A DNA stretch of 21,227 nt from PWPS01 sp964573145 (GTDB lineage: Bacteria; Patescibacteriota; Minisyncoccia; Minisyncoccales; PWPS01): positions 1 through 21,227 of the forward strand of contig CAZNIM010000012.1 of NCBI GenBank assembly GCA_964573145.1, written 5' to 3'. The notes beneath the pieces are model-generated. The model was not told where the DNA came from and made no database searches. It saw nothing but the letters and a program-made list of their open reading frames with translations. Made by a program: the position numbers and the translations under genes. Each line of letters starts with the position of its first letter. The first letter of the stretch is position 1. Below, piece after piece: positions 1 through 7,331 of this stretch.

Positions 1-10
1 CCCCCCCTGT

Positions 11-46
11 AAAAACCGGTAAATCCGATTACTCGGATTTTACTGG
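11..46 (-). terminator. Intrinsic terminator of the adk-map transcript
   Basis: Bases 16-20 pair with 42-46 and bases 21-28 pair with 33-40, giving a 13-bp stem with one bulged base (41) and a 4-base loop. Read on the minus strand the stem is followed at once by five T (bases 15-11), the signature of a Rho-independent terminator. It lies downstream of map, the last minus-strand gene. On the plus strand the stem is not followed by a good T run. Confidence 0.7.
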
Positions 47-74
47 CAGCTTTTAACCATTAATCCGTTAACAG

Positions 75-97
75 AACCCGCCGGCAGGCGGGTTTTT
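75..97 (+). terminator. Intrinsic terminator for a plus-strand gene left of the window
   Basis: A perfect 8-bp GC-rich stem (75-82 with 87-94, four-base loop GGCA) runs into TTTTT on the plus strand. On the minus strand no T run follows. It therefore serves a plus-strand transcript that enters from beyond position 1 and converges on map. The rest of bases 1-125 shows no coding potential; a run of seven C sits at the edge. Confidence 0.75.
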
Positions 98-125
98 AAT
101 TTGCTTATTATATTAAACTTTGCAA

Positions 126-863
126 CTAATCCGTCTTCGTCAGTACTTCCGCCTTGCCGTCGATTATCGCTACCGTATGCTCGAAGTGAGCCGACAAACC
201 GGAGGTTTTTATTCCTTCTTCCGCTTTGAATATTCGTGAGCTTTCAATAGCAACCATCGGCTCGATGCAAAAAACCATTCCTTCAACGATCTTCATTCCC
301 GTACCCGGCTTTCCGGTGTTTAAAATTTGAGGATCTTCATGAACTTCTCTTCCTATCCCGTGACCACAAAGACCTTCAACCACCTTAAAACCCTCTTCTT
401 TTATGTAATTTTCTATTCTACTACCGACATCTCCCAGTCTTTTTCCGGATTGTGATTCTTTAATTGCCAATCTCAAAGACTCTTTTGTAGCTCTCATCAA
501 ACGAAGAGCTTTTTCGGACACTTCTCCGACCGGAAAAGTAATCGCCATATCAGTATGATATCCTCGATACTCGAATCCCAAATCCAAAGAAACCAAATCA
601 CCGCTCTTGATCTCTTGAGAAGAAGGAACTCCGTGAACAACGACATCGTTTATCGAAGTGCATATCGCCGCCGGAAAGCCTTGGTAATTCAAAAAAGAAG
701 GCTTACCCCCTTTTTCATCGATAATTCGCCTGGCGAGGCGGTCAAGCTCTTTGGTGGCCATTCCCGGCCGGGTCTCTTCTTTCAACTCCGCCATCGCTTG
801 AGCCAAGAGAGATCCGCCCTCCCGCATCACACTTATCTCTTTTTTTGTCTTCAGCTTAGTCAT
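126..863 (-). CDS. map: Type I methionine aminopeptidase
   Basis: Removes the initiator methionine from nascent proteins in the cytosol. The 245-residue chain has the pita-bread fold signatures of type I enzymes without an N-terminal extension: His77 (VVHG), metal ligands Asp94 (SLDLG), Asp105 (HTDMA), His168 (GHGIG), Glu201 (IEPM) and Glu228 (FEHT), and the catalytic His175. All ligands are present, so it should be active. The start overlaps the adk stop by 8 bases, implying translational coupling and a shared adk-map transcript. The adk-map pair behind secY is a common bacterial order, but infA, rpmJ, rpsM, rpsK, rpsD and rpoA, which often follow, are not here: a terminator pair and an unseen convergent gene come next. 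The stop is TAG. Confidence 0.95.
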   Translation of the reverse strand: MTKLKTKKEISVMREGGSLLAQAMAELKEETRPGMATKELDRLARRIIDEKGGKPSFLNYQGFPAAICTSINDVVVHGVPSSQEIKSGDLVSLDLGFEYRGYHTDMAITFPVGEVSEKALRLMRATKESLRLAIKESQSGKRLGDVGSRIENYIKEEGFKVVEGLCGHGIGREVHEDPQILNTGKPGTGMKIVEGMVFCIEPMVAIESSRIFKAEEGIKTSGLSAHFEHTVAIIDGKAEVLTKTD

Positions 864-1428
864 CTATTTTTAAAATCTCACATATCTCTTTTTGAACTTC
901 CTCTATCGACTGCTCTCCGTCTATCGTCTTCAATATTCCTTTTTCCTGATAATAGTCCAAAACGGGACGAACGTCGGTCTCGAACCAGCCCAATCTCCTC
1001 TTTATCTCCTCTTCGTGATCGTCCATCCTTCCTCTCTCTAAAAGTCTTCTTTTGGATTCTTCCTCACTTATCTTTATATGGAGAGGAATAAAATTATCAC
1101 TCCATTCGAACATCTTAAAAACTTCATCCAACATCCTCGCTTCGTAAAGCTTACGTGGATTTCCGTCAAAAATCACTCCTTTTCCGTCTCCGTTCTTTTT
1201 TATCTCCACCAATTTCGGCATCCAGATATTAAAGACCATCGGAGTCGGAATGAGCCTTCCTTCGGAAAGAGCTTCGCTTAATTTCTGACCGATAAAATCA
1301 TCATCTTCGGCTCTCTTTCTAAGCAGCTTTCCGGTGTATATCGGCTCCCACCCCGTTTTTTCAACTAATCTTTCGGCTTGTGTTCCTTTCCCGCAACCGG
1401 GCCTTCCGATAAGTGATATTATTCTCAT
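856..1428 (-). CDS. adk: Adenylate kinase, short-lid type
   Basis: Interconverts ATP + AMP and 2 ADP in the cytosol. The 190-residue protein opens with the P-loop GRPGCGKGT (residues 8-16). The AMP-binding region has TGKLLRKR (32-39) and DGNPRK (88-93), where many relatives have TGDxLR and DGFPRT, so these two positions are unusual. The lid begins at RGRMDD (132-137) and is short, with no four-cysteine zinc site, as in the roughly 190-residue short form. Phosphate-binding arginines are present (R132, R134, R144-R145). No Shine-Dalgarno precedes the ATG; the upstream sequence is nearly all A and T. A promoter with its start about 30 bases upstream lies just past the secY terminator, so adk-map is probably expressed separately. 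Another NMP kinase is possible but less likely given the secY-adk-map order. Confidence 0.9.
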   Translation of the reverse strand: MRIISLIGRPGCGKGTQAERLVEKTGWEPIYTGKLLRKRAEDDDFIGQKLSEALSEGRLIPTPMVFNIWMPKLVEIKKNGDGKGVIFDGNPRKLYEARMLDEVFKMFEWSDNFIPLHIKISEEESKRRLLERGRMDDHEEEIKRRLGWFETDVRPVLDYYQEKGILKTIDGEQSIEEVQKEICEILKIDD

Positions 1429-1464
1429 GATTTTTTTATTACTTTTTTATTACTTTCTTTATGA

Positions 1465-1492
1465 ATTCTAAACGAAAAAGATATTTTATCAA
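1465..1492 (-). promoter_or_regulatory. Putative sigma70-type promoter of adk-map
   Basis: On the minus strand TTGATA (1492-1487), a 16-base spacer and TAGAAT (1470-1465), each 5 of 6 to consensus. The predicted start near 1458 leaves a leader of about 30 bases before the adk ATG at 1428. It begins inside the T tract of the secY terminator, so termination and re-initiation are packed together. Confidence 0.55.
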
Positions 1493-1519
1493 ATTAAAAC
1501 TCACCCGTCGCCGGGTGAG
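1488..1519 (-). terminator. Intrinsic terminator after secY
   Basis: A perfect 8-bp stem (1500-1507 with 1512-1519, loop of four) is followed on the minus strand by TTTTAATTT. It sits about 25 bases past the secY stop and should end the spc-type transcript before adk. Confidence 0.8.
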
Positions 1520-1543
1520 AGTCGATATTCGGTTCGATTATCT

Positions 1544-2818
1544 TTATATCTCTTCGTACTCCCTCATCTGCAGCTGAGCATTTATCTGCTGAGTCGTATC
1601 CAAAACAACGGAAACGATAATCAGAATTGATGCTCCACCAATGAGAAATTGAAAAGTTCCCACTCCGGTTATTCCGGCGATTATCGAAGGCATAACTGCA
1701 ATCGTAGCCAGATAAAGCGCACCGACGGTCAAGACTCTGTTCAAGATAAATCTAATATGATTTTCGGTCGATTTTCCCGGTCTTATTCCCGGAACGAATC
1801 CTCCCATCTTTTTCAAATTGTCGGCAACATTTTCCGGATCGAAAGTCACCGCCGTATAGAAAAAGGTAAAGAGGAAAACTAAAACAAAATAAGATATTCC
1901 TTGAAACCAAGGGTTTTCAAAAAAATTGGCGAAAGATTGTGCTGCCGAACCGACGGTTCCTCCGATTTCAACTAAAAATTGAGCGATCATCGGCGGCATC
2001 GCCAAAAGGGAAAGAGCAAATATAATCGGAATCACTCCCGCCGGATTGATGTTCAGAGGAATGTAGGTTGAAGATCCTCCGTAAACTTTTCTTCCCTTAA
2101 CTCTCTTGGCGTAAGATACCGGAATATTTCTTCTCGCCTCATTGACCAAAACTACCGCTCCCACTATGAAAACGGCCAAAAGTATGAATAAGATGTAAGA
2201 CGGAAGCTGAGTCATATCCCAAGAAACTATCGCTTCGAATATTTGAGCGGGAACGCTGGCTATTATTCCGGCGAAAATCAGTAAGGAAACTCCGTTTCCG
2301 ATTCCTTTTTCACTTATCAGCTCTCCGATCCACATCAGAAAGACCGTTCCGGCGGTGACGGTAAAGATGGTCGCTATCAAATCGACCGTCCCGAGTGGAG
2401 CGATCACTCCCTGATTTTGAAACAGAGTAAGCATTCCGAACGATTGCAAAACGGCAAAAGGAACGGTTAATAATCTTCCGTATTGATTTATCTTTTGTCT
2501 TCCTTGATCACCTTCCTCTTTGTAGAGCTTTTCCAAACGAGGAAAGACCATGGTTAAAAGCTGAATCACAATCACCGCCGTAATGTAAGGACCCAGACCG
2601 AGCATCGCTATCGAAAATCTGTCCATCGTTCCTCCGGTAAATACGTTGGCGAATTCAAACATCTGAAACTGTGCGAAAAACTCTTCCAGTCTCTCGGGAT
2701 CCATTCCCGGCATCGGAATATTGGCCATCACTCTGAAGATGGCGAGCATTCCCAAAACAAAAATGATTCTCTTTCTGAGATCTTCTATTTTGAATATCTG
2801 AGTTAACTTGTTCAGCAT
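1544..2818 (-). CDS. secY: Protein translocase channel subunit SecY
   Basis: Forms the membrane pore through which SecA or the ribosome exports and inserts proteins. The 424-residue protein has the length and about ten hydrophobic segments of bacterial SecY. Recognisable parts are an N-terminal cytosolic helix, the plug region after the first membrane segment (around residues 55-75), a GxGNGVSLLIFAGI stretch in TM4/5, the cytosolic loop with RRNIPVSYAKRVKGRKVYGG, and a PGIRPGKST loop followed by the last two membrane segments. It starts 3 bases after the rplO stop and is the last gene of the long r-protein transcript before a terminator. No Shine-Dalgarno is visible (A-rich run before the ATG). 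Co-expression with ribosomal proteins couples export capacity to growth. Confidence 0.97.
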   Translation of the reverse strand: MLNKLTQIFKIEDLRKRIIFVLGMLAIFRVMANIPMPGMDPERLEEFFAQFQMFEFANVFTGGTMDRFSIAMLGLGPYITAVIVIQLLTMVFPRLEKLYKEEGDQGRQKINQYGRLLTVPFAVLQSFGMLTLFQNQGVIAPLGTVDLIATIFTVTAGTVFLMWIGELISEKGIGNGVSLLIFAGIIASVPAQIFEAIVSWDMTQLPSYILFILLAVFIVGAVVLVNEARRNIPVSYAKRVKGRKVYGGSSTYIPLNINPAGVIPIIFALSLLAMPPMIAQFLVEIGGTVGSAAQSFANFFENPWFQGISYFVLVFLFTFFYTAVTFDPENVADNLKKMGGFVPGIRPGKSTENHIRFILNRVLTVGALYLATIAVMPSIIAGITGVGTFQFLIGGASILIIVSVVLDTTQQINAQLQMREYEEI

Positions 2819-2821
2819 TTT

Positions 2822-3244
2822 TTAAAATTCACCACCGGCTTTTTTTATCTTCTTTTTAGCCGATTCCGAGAGTGAACATTTCTTTATTTTTACTTTTTTG
2901 TCGATCTTTCCCCGTCCTAAAATTTTAACTTCGGGAATCTTTCCAGATACTCTGCGAACAAGCCCTTTTTCAACCAATTCGGTCGGAGTCACTTCTTCTC
3001 CATCCTTGAAGGAATTGTTTATATCGACAACATTAACTACCGCCGGTTTTTCTCCGTCAGCGGTTTTGTATCCTCGTAATTTCGGATACCTCTTGATAAA
3101 TCTCCTGATCATCGGCTCTCCGCCGGTCCCGGCTCTCGCCTTTTGTCCTTTTACTCCTCGACCACAATAAGTTCCCCGGGCGCCTCCGCGTCCGACTCTT
3201 CTCTTTCTTTTTTTATCTTTTGATTTTAAATCGTGAAGTTGCAT
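2822..3244 (-). CDS. rplO: 50S ribosomal protein uL15
   Basis: Late-assembling large-subunit protein near the 5S rRNA and central protuberance. The 140-residue protein has the basic glycine-rich N-terminus typical of uL15 (KDKKRKRRVGRGGARGTYCGRG) that threads into 23S rRNA, then the GGEPMIRRFIKRYPKLRG segment and the C-terminal globular domain (VNVVDINNSF, VKILGRGKI). Its ATG shares one base with the rpsE stop (TAATG), which means translational re-initiation and leaves no space for rpmD (uL30), normally located between rpsE and rplO. Confidence 0.95.
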   Translation of the reverse strand: MQLHDLKSKDKKRKRRVGRGGARGTYCGRGVKGQKARAGTGGEPMIRRFIKRYPKLRGYKTADGEKPAVVNVVDINNSFKDGEEVTPTELVEKGLVRRVSGKIPEVKILGRGKIDKKVKIKKCSLSESAKKKIKKAGGEF

Positions 3245-3696
3245 TATTCTTTTAACTTGGTTAGTGCTGCTATGGTTGCTCGTGCATTATTCAGTTTGTT
3301 TCTGGTATTACCCAAGATCTTCGAAGAGATATCTTGAACTCCGGCCATCGAACAAATCGCTCTGACGGTTCCTCCGGCAACCAAACCTCTACCTTTGGCT
3401 TGGGGTTTTAAAAGAACCTCGGCTGCTCCGTGCTTGCCGATTACTTCGTGAGCGATGGTTCCTTCTTTCAGTTTGACTTCAATTACCTCTTTTTTTGCTT
3501 TTCTGGTCGCTTTTTCAATCGCTTTCCCGACATCGTTTCCTTTAGCCAGTCCGACTCCCACTTTTCCGTTATGGTTACCGACAACCACCAACGCCCGAAA
3601 ACGAAGTCTTCTTCCACCGGCGGTCATTCTTTCGACTCGATCTATCTCCAGAACATCCGACTTGAATTCTTTATCTTTTGTTTGTTTTTTTGCCAT
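3244..3696 (-). CDS. rpsE: 30S ribosomal protein uS5
   Basis: Small-subunit protein at the mRNA entry and decoding-fidelity region, contacting uS4 and uS8. At 150 residues it is slightly short. The N-terminal double-stranded-RNA-binding fold is clear (VLEIDRVERM, RRLRFRALVVVG, GKVGVGLAKGNDV), followed by the C-terminal domain with AGGTVRAICSMAGV and SKILGNTRNKLNNARATI. There is a modest purine-rich AGAAGAG before the ATG. It is coupled to rplO by a one-base overlap and follows rplR with a 12-base gap. Confidence 0.96.
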   Translation of the reverse strand: MAKKQTKDKEFKSDVLEIDRVERMTAGGRRLRFRALVVVGNHNGKVGVGLAKGNDVGKAIEKATRKAKKEVIEVKLKEGTIAHEVIGKHGAAEVLLKPQAKGRGLVAGGTVRAICSMAGVQDISSKILGNTRNKLNNARATIAALTKLKE

Positions 3697-3708
3697 AACT
3701 CTTCTTAC

Positions 3709-4059
3709 TTAAAAACTGAGGCCTCCTTCTCTGGCGCCTTCCGCCAGGGCCTTTACTCGTCCGTGATATTTATAACCTCCCCGATCAAAAACAACCTCAT
3801 CGATTCCTTTTTCGGAAGCTCTCTCGGCTAACAATTTTCCGGTTTCGAAAGCCAATTGAACCTTTCTCTGGTCTCCGTCGATATTCTTTTTGACATCGAT
3901 ATCTTTAGCCGAAGCCAAAGTCTCTCCCGTATCGTCATCGATAAGTTGAGCGTAGATATGCTTCAACGACCTATAGACGCTGAGTCGGGGTTTTTCTTTC
4001 GTTCCTTGAATCTTGGAACGAATTCTTCTGTGTCTTCTTTTTCTATTTACAATTGCCAT
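3709..4059 (-). CDS. rplR: 50S ribosomal protein uL18
   Basis: Binds 5S rRNA together with uL5 and attaches it to the central protuberance. The 116-residue chain has the basic N-terminal arm (NRKRRHRRIRSKI), PRLSVYRSLKHIYAQLIDD, and the C-terminal FDRGGYKYHGRVKALAEGAREGGL signature of the family. Full length with no insertions. It starts 20 bases after the rplF stop; the sequence just before the start is TTTAAAG, not a Shine-Dalgarno. Confidence 0.96.
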   Translation of the reverse strand: MAIVNRKRRHRRIRSKIQGTKEKPRLSVYRSLKHIYAQLIDDDTGETLASAKDIDVKKNIDGDQRKVQLAFETGKLLAERASEKGIDEVVFDRGGYKYHGRVKALAEGAREGGLSF

Positions 4060-4079
4060 CTTTAAACTCGATTATTTGT

Positions 4080-4625
4080 TTATTCACTTCCTACCGCCTT
4101 CTTTCCTTCTTTCTTGATAATCTCTTCTCCTTCGTATCTGATTCCTTTTCCTTTATAAGGTTCCGGCGGGCGAACGTCTCTTATCTTGGCGGCTATTCTT
4201 CCCACCTTCGCTTTGTCGATTCCCGAAACTTTTATCTTTCCTTTTTCTATCTGAACATCTATATCTTCATCCGGAAAATTCATCTCCACCGGATGAGAGA
4301 AACCGACTTCGACAACCAGTGTTTCTCCTTCCATTCTCGCTCTGTAACCGACGCCGTGAAGCTCCAAAGTCTTTTCGAATCCCCTACTTACTCCTTCAAC
4401 CATATTGGCTACCAGGCTTCGCTCCAAGCCCAAAAAAGCGTTGGATCTCTTGTTTTCTCGAACGATGCGCAGCTCCAAATTACCATCCTTTTCTTCGATT
4501 CCGATTTCCGGCCTGATCTTTCTTTCAAGCTGACCCTTCGGCCCTTTGACGGTAACGTTTCGCTTGTCGATTTTAACCTCGACATCCTTCGGTATCTCTA
4601 TTGGTTTTAATCCTATTCTTGACAT
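4080..4625 (-). CDS. rplF: 50S ribosomal protein uL6
   Basis: Large-subunit protein near the sarcin-ricin loop and the factor-binding site. From the chosen ATG the protein has 181 residues and begins MSRIGLKPIEIP, the canonical uL6 N-terminus. An upstream in-frame ATG at 4670 would add 15 non-homologous residues that overlap rpsH, so it is rejected. The two repeated uL6 domains are visible, with RNAxLGLxRSLVANMVEGVSRGF-like sequence in the first and the C-terminal motif PPEPYKGKGIRYEGE near residues 145-160, which binds 23S rRNA. The gap to the rpsH stop is 4 bases. Confidence 0.95.
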   Translation of the reverse strand: MSRIGLKPIEIPKDVEVKIDKRNVTVKGPKGQLERKIRPEIGIEEKDGNLELRIVRENKRSNAFLGLERSLVANMVEGVSRGFEKTLELHGVGYRARMEGETLVVEVGFSHPVEMNFPDEDIDVQIEKGKIKVSGIDKAKVGRIAAKIRDVRPPEPYKGKGIRYEGEEIIKKEGKKAVGSE

Positions 4626-4629
4626 ATCT

Positions 4630-5019
4630 TTAATGTATTTTACAAAGAATCTCTCCACCGACTCCGGCATCTTTGGCCTCTCTGTTGGACATGATTCCTT
4701 TCGAGGTAGAAATTATCGATATTCCGTAACCACCCTTGACCGGTTTTATATCTTTAAGCGATACGTAAACTCTTCTTCCCGGTTTCGAAACTCTGGTTGC
4801 TCCGGTAATCGCCGGCTTGTCGTCTTCATATTTTAAATTTACTCTGATCACCTTTTTCGGATTTCTTCCCTTTTTCTCAGCCGATTCCACAAACCCTTCA
4901 CTTTCCAAAATTTTAGCTATCTTATACTTGGTCTTCGAAAAGGGAACATCGACCGTCTTTTTATTTACGGCTTGGCTGTTGCGAAGGCGATTCAGCATGT
5001 CGGTTATTGGATCCGTCAT
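4630..5019 (-). CDS. rpsH: 30S ribosomal protein uS8
   Basis: Primary 16S rRNA-binding protein of the central domain, and in Escherichia coli the feedback repressor of the spc operon. The 129-residue protein starts with TDPITDMLNRLRNSQ and ends with the GISIISTSKGIMSNREAKDAGVGGEILC signature that contacts helix 21. Normal length. Whether it represses translation here is unknown: the 23-base rplX-rplE gap, where the E. coli target begins, shows no obvious helix-21 mimic. The start is 24 bases past the rpsN stop. Confidence 0.96.
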   Translation of the reverse strand: MTDPITDMLNRLRNSQAVNKKTVDVPFSKTKYKIAKILESEGFVESAEKKGRNPKKVIRVNLKYEDDKPAITGATRVSKPGRRVYVSLKDIKPVKGGYGISIISTSKGIMSNREAKDAGVGGEILCKIH

Positions 5020-5043
5020 ATATTGATTATCTTTAAATTATTT

Positions 5044-5229
5044 TTACCAACTCGATTTCCTTACACCCGGAATCTCTCCCTCATTCGCTTTCTCTCGGAA
5101 GCAAATTCTACAAAGACCGAAATCTCTCAAATACCCTCGAGTTCTACCACACCTAAAACAGCGGCGAACTTTCCTGGTGGAATATTTCGGATCTTTTTTT
5201 GCTTTTTCTTTTTGTGCTTTTGTTGCCAT
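5044..5229 (-). CDS. rpsN: 30S ribosomal protein uS14, zinc-binding (type Z)
   Basis: Small-subunit head protein near uS3, uS10 and uS19. This is the short 61-residue zinc form: Cys24, Cys27, Cys40 and Cys43 make two CxxC knuckles (CFRC and CRIC), followed by the basic tail ending PGVRKSSW. The N-terminus (ATKAQKEKAKKDP) resembles the short form but is richer in lysine and alanine. Its position between rplE and rpsH is the ancestral one. The longer cysteine-free paralogue used under zinc shortage is not in this window. Confidence 0.96.
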   Translation of the reverse strand: MATKAQKEKAKKDPKYSTRKVRRCFRCGRTRGYLRDFGLCRICFREKANEGEIPGVRKSSW

Positions 5230-5232
5230 AAA

Positions 5233-5793
5233 CTATTCTTTTTTAAACGGAAATCCTATTTTTTTAAGCAGTGCCAGCCCTTCTTCTTCGGTCTCGGCAC
5301 TGGTAGTAATCGTAAACTGTAAACTGAAGATGTCGTCACGTTCGTCGGCCGGAATTTCGGGAAATGAAATCTGTTCGTCGACTCCTATCGTAAAGTTTCC
5401 CGAGCTGTCTACGGACCGAGGGTTAAGCCCTCTGAAGTCACGCAGTCCGGGGAAAACGACATTGATCGTCTTCTCTAAAAAATTATACATATCTTTACCT
5501 CTGAGGGTAACTTTTATTCCCGAAGGATCTCCTTTTCTGAGATCGAATCCGGAAATCGACTGCTTGGCTTTGGTTACTACCGGCGCTTGTCCGGCGATCA
5601 AAGCTATATCGTTCGATATGTAATTTATTATCTCCTCAACTTTATCCGAGGATTTTCCCTTTATCTTCTCACCGATTCCGACATTCAGCGTTACTTTTTT
5701 CAGTCGTGGAACCGCCATTTTGCTGTCGTAACCGAACTCTTCCATCATTTCGTCGATTACTTTTTCGTTAAATTGTTTCTTCAAGTCTTCCAT
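5233..5793 (-). CDS. rplE: 50S ribosomal protein uL5
   Basis: Binds 5S rRNA and contacts the P-site tRNA and the small-subunit head. The 186-residue protein has the family landmarks: PRLKKVTLNVGIGE, GQAPVVTKAKQSISGFDLRKGDPSGIKVTLRG, FPGLRDFRGLNPRSVDSSGNFTIGV and a C-terminal ITTSAETEEEGLALLKKIGFPF. It starts 23 bases after rplX and is 3 bases ahead of rpsN. No Shine-Dalgarno (TATATAAAC before the ATG). Confidence 0.97.
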   Translation of the reverse strand: MEDLKKQFNEKVIDEMMEEFGYDSKMAVPRLKKVTLNVGIGEKIKGKSSDKVEEIINYISNDIALIAGQAPVVTKAKQSISGFDLRKGDPSGIKVTLRGKDMYNFLEKTINVVFPGLRDFRGLNPRSVDSSGNFTIGVDEQISFPEIPADERDDIFSLQFTITTSAETEEEGLALLKKIGFPFKKE

Positions 5794-5816
5794 GTTTATA
5801 TAAAACGCTAACTTTT

Positions 5817-6125
5817 CTAATCGAATTTCTTATCACACTTTTTACAAACTCTCCTTTTGTTTTTTCCGTCTCTCTCAACTCCGGTTCTGGTCGCTTCATT
5901 ACACTTGGGGCAAATTAACTTTACGTTGGAAACGTCAATCGGGGCCGGAAATTCAATAATTTGTCCGGACTCACCCTGTTTTTTCGGGCGGACGTGTTTC
6001 TTCATCAAGTTCAAACCCTCAACCATCACCTGGTTATCGTTGGGAAAGGCGTGAAGAACTTTACCCGTTTTTCCACGATCTTTGCCCTTGGTTATTAAAA
6101 CTTTGTCGTCTTTTTTTATTCTCAT
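5817..6125 (-). CDS. rplX: 50S ribosomal protein uL24 with four-cysteine motif
   Basis: Assembly-initiating protein that binds domain I of 23S rRNA near the exit tunnel. The 102-residue chain has the KOW motif (KKDDKVLITKGKDRGKTGKVL), the VEGLNLMKKHVRP segment, and the cysteine pairs Cys72/Cys75 and Cys94/Cys97 (CPKC, CKKC), which could hold zinc; such a C-terminal site is known in some bacterial uL24 but is missing in E. coli. The start overlaps the rplN stop as ATGA. A purine-rich AGAGGT lies 3 bases before the start, one of the few SD-like sites here. Confidence 0.95.
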   Translation of the reverse strand: MRIKKDDKVLITKGKDRGKTGKVLHAFPNDNQVMVEGLNLMKKHVRPKKQGESGQIIEFPAPIDVSNVKLICPKCNEATRTGVERDGKNKRRVCKKCDKKFD

Positions 6126-6493
6126 ACGACCTCTTTCGCTAAAGTTGTAATCTTTTTAAAGCCTCTATCGGCCAGCTCTCTCGGAATCGGTCCGAATATT
6201 CTTCCTCCTTTCGGCTCATTGCTTTCTCCGTCCAGAACGACCGCTGCGTTTTCATCGAATCGAATGTAGGTTCCGTCCTCGCGGCGAAACTCTTTCTTTT
6301 GCCTGACTACCACCGCTCGAACCACGTCATGCTTTTTGACTTCTTTTCGTGGCTCCGCTTTCTTTACCGCCGCAACGATAACGTCTCCTATTTGGGCATA
6401 TCTTCTTTTTGAACCACCTAAAACCTTGAAGCACTTTATCTCTTTTGCTCCGGCGTTATCGGCGATTTTTAATTTTGTTTCCGGCTGAATCAT
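6122..6493 (-). CDS. rplN: 50S ribosomal protein uL14
   Basis: Large-subunit protein at the subunit interface (bridges B5 and B8) and landing site for the silencing factor RsfS. The 123-residue protein is highly conserved: MIQPETKLKIADNAGAKEIKCFKVLGGSKRRYAQIGD at the start, FDENAAVVLDGESNEPKGGRIFGPIPRELADRGFKKI in the C-terminal half. It ends in TGA within an ATGA overlap with rplX, and its start is 4 bases after rpsQ. Confidence 0.97.
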   Translation of the reverse strand: MIQPETKLKIADNAGAKEIKCFKVLGGSKRRYAQIGDVIVAAVKKAEPRKEVKKHDVVRAVVVRQKKEFRREDGTYIRFDENAAVVLDGESNEPKGGRIFGPIPRELADRGFKKITTLAKEVV

Positions 6494-6497
6494 AAAA

Positions 6498-6731
6498 TTA
6501 ACTGACTTTTTCTATCACTTTCCATTTTTTATCTTTGGAAATCGGTTTTATTTCTTCAATTATCACTTCGTCACCCTCTTTATAACTGTTTTCGGGATCG
6601 TGTGCTTTGTATTTTTTATGGACTTCGTATCTTTTTCCGTAACGGGGATGCTTTTTAACCCGTGAAACCTCGACGACTACCGTCTTGTCTTGCTTGTCGG
6701 ATACGACTTGTCCTTTTAATTTATTCTTCAT
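6498..6731 (-). CDS. rpsQ: 30S ribosomal protein uS17
   Basis: Primary 16S rRNA-binding protein of the 5' domain, an OB-fold. The 77-residue protein has LKGQVVSDKQDKTVVVEV, HPRYGKRYEVHKKYKAHDP and GDEVIIEEIKPISKDKKW, all family hallmarks. It overlaps the end of rpmC by 11 bases, so the two are probably translationally coupled. Normal length. Confidence 0.95.
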   Translation of the reverse strand: MKNKLKGQVVSDKQDKTVVVEVSRVKKHPRYGKRYEVHKKYKAHDPENSYKEGDEVIIEEIKPISKDKKWKVIEKVS

Positions 6732-6915
6732 TTGAACTTTCCTTTAGAATGGTTAATATCCGAGCTATATCCTTTCTCAAGTCTCGTGCTTCTTTAACGT
6801 TTTTCACTCTTCCCGAAGAAAGCTTAAAACGAATATCTTGAAGCTTGTCTCTCTTTTGGGAAAGAATCTTTTTCAATTCGTCATCTTTTTTTTCTCTTAA
6901 TTCGTTTACTTTCAT
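6721..6915 (-). CDS. rpmC: 50S ribosomal protein uL29
   Basis: Small two-helix protein at the tunnel exit, next to uL23 and part of the docking site for SRP and trigger factor. The 64-residue chain starts MKVNELREKKDDELKKIL and contains LQDIRFKLSSGRVKNVKEARDLRKDIARILTIL, the typical uL29 pattern. It begins inside the rplP stop (ATGA) and runs 11 bases into rpsQ. Confidence 0.94.
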   Translation of the reverse strand: MKVNELREKKDDELKKILSQKRDKLQDIRFKLSSGRVKNVKEARDLRKDIARILTILKESSNEE

Positions 6916-7328
6916 TGTTTTTTCTTTACGAATTTCGTTCTTACCGGTAATTTATCGGTAGCTCTTGAAAAAGCTTCTCGAGCGACATCTTCCTCAATTC
7001 CGTCGAGCTCGAAGATTATCCGCCCCGGTTTAGCCGGAAAAACATAGCGGTCAACGCTTCCCTTACCTCCTCCCATCGGAACTTCCAATCCTTTCTTGGT
7101 CACCGGTTTGTCCGGAAAAACTCTGGTCCACATCTTACCACCTTTTCTCAGATGTCTGATAATCGCCCTTCTGGCTGCCTCCAGCTGCCTGGAAGTCAAC
7201 CAAGCCGGGTCAAGAGTCTTCAGTCCGTAAGTTCCGAATTCAATCTTCGTTCCGGAGTTGGCGACTCCTTTCAGTCTCCTCATCTCCTTGTGTCTTTTTC
7301 TGTGCTTTACTTTTTTCGGTACTAACAT
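6912..7328 (-). CDS. rplP: 50S ribosomal protein uL16
   Basis: Late-assembling protein by the A-site tRNA elbow, required for peptidyl-transferase and factor activity. The 138-residue protein starts MLVPKKVKHRKRHK and has GTYGLKTLDPAWLTSRQLEAARRAI, then WTRVFPDKPVTKKGLEVPMGGGKGSVDRYVFPAKPGRIIFEL. The PMGGGKG loop (where E. coli has PMGKGKG) contains the region that reaches toward the peptidyl-transferase centre. Stop is TGA in an ATGA overlap with rpmC. It begins 3 bases after rpsC. Confidence 0.97.
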   Translation of the reverse strand: MLVPKKVKHRKRHKEMRRLKGVANSGTKIEFGTYGLKTLDPAWLTSRQLEAARRAIIRHLRKGGKMWTRVFPDKPVTKKGLEVPMGGGKGSVDRYVFPAKPGRIIFELDGIEEDVAREAFSRATDKLPVRTKFVKKKQ

Positions 7329-7331
7329 AGT

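Noticed and set aside
4626..4670. Upstream ATG giving uL6 15 extra residues
   Set aside because: It overlaps the rpsH end, and uL6 proteins start at MSRIGxxPI.
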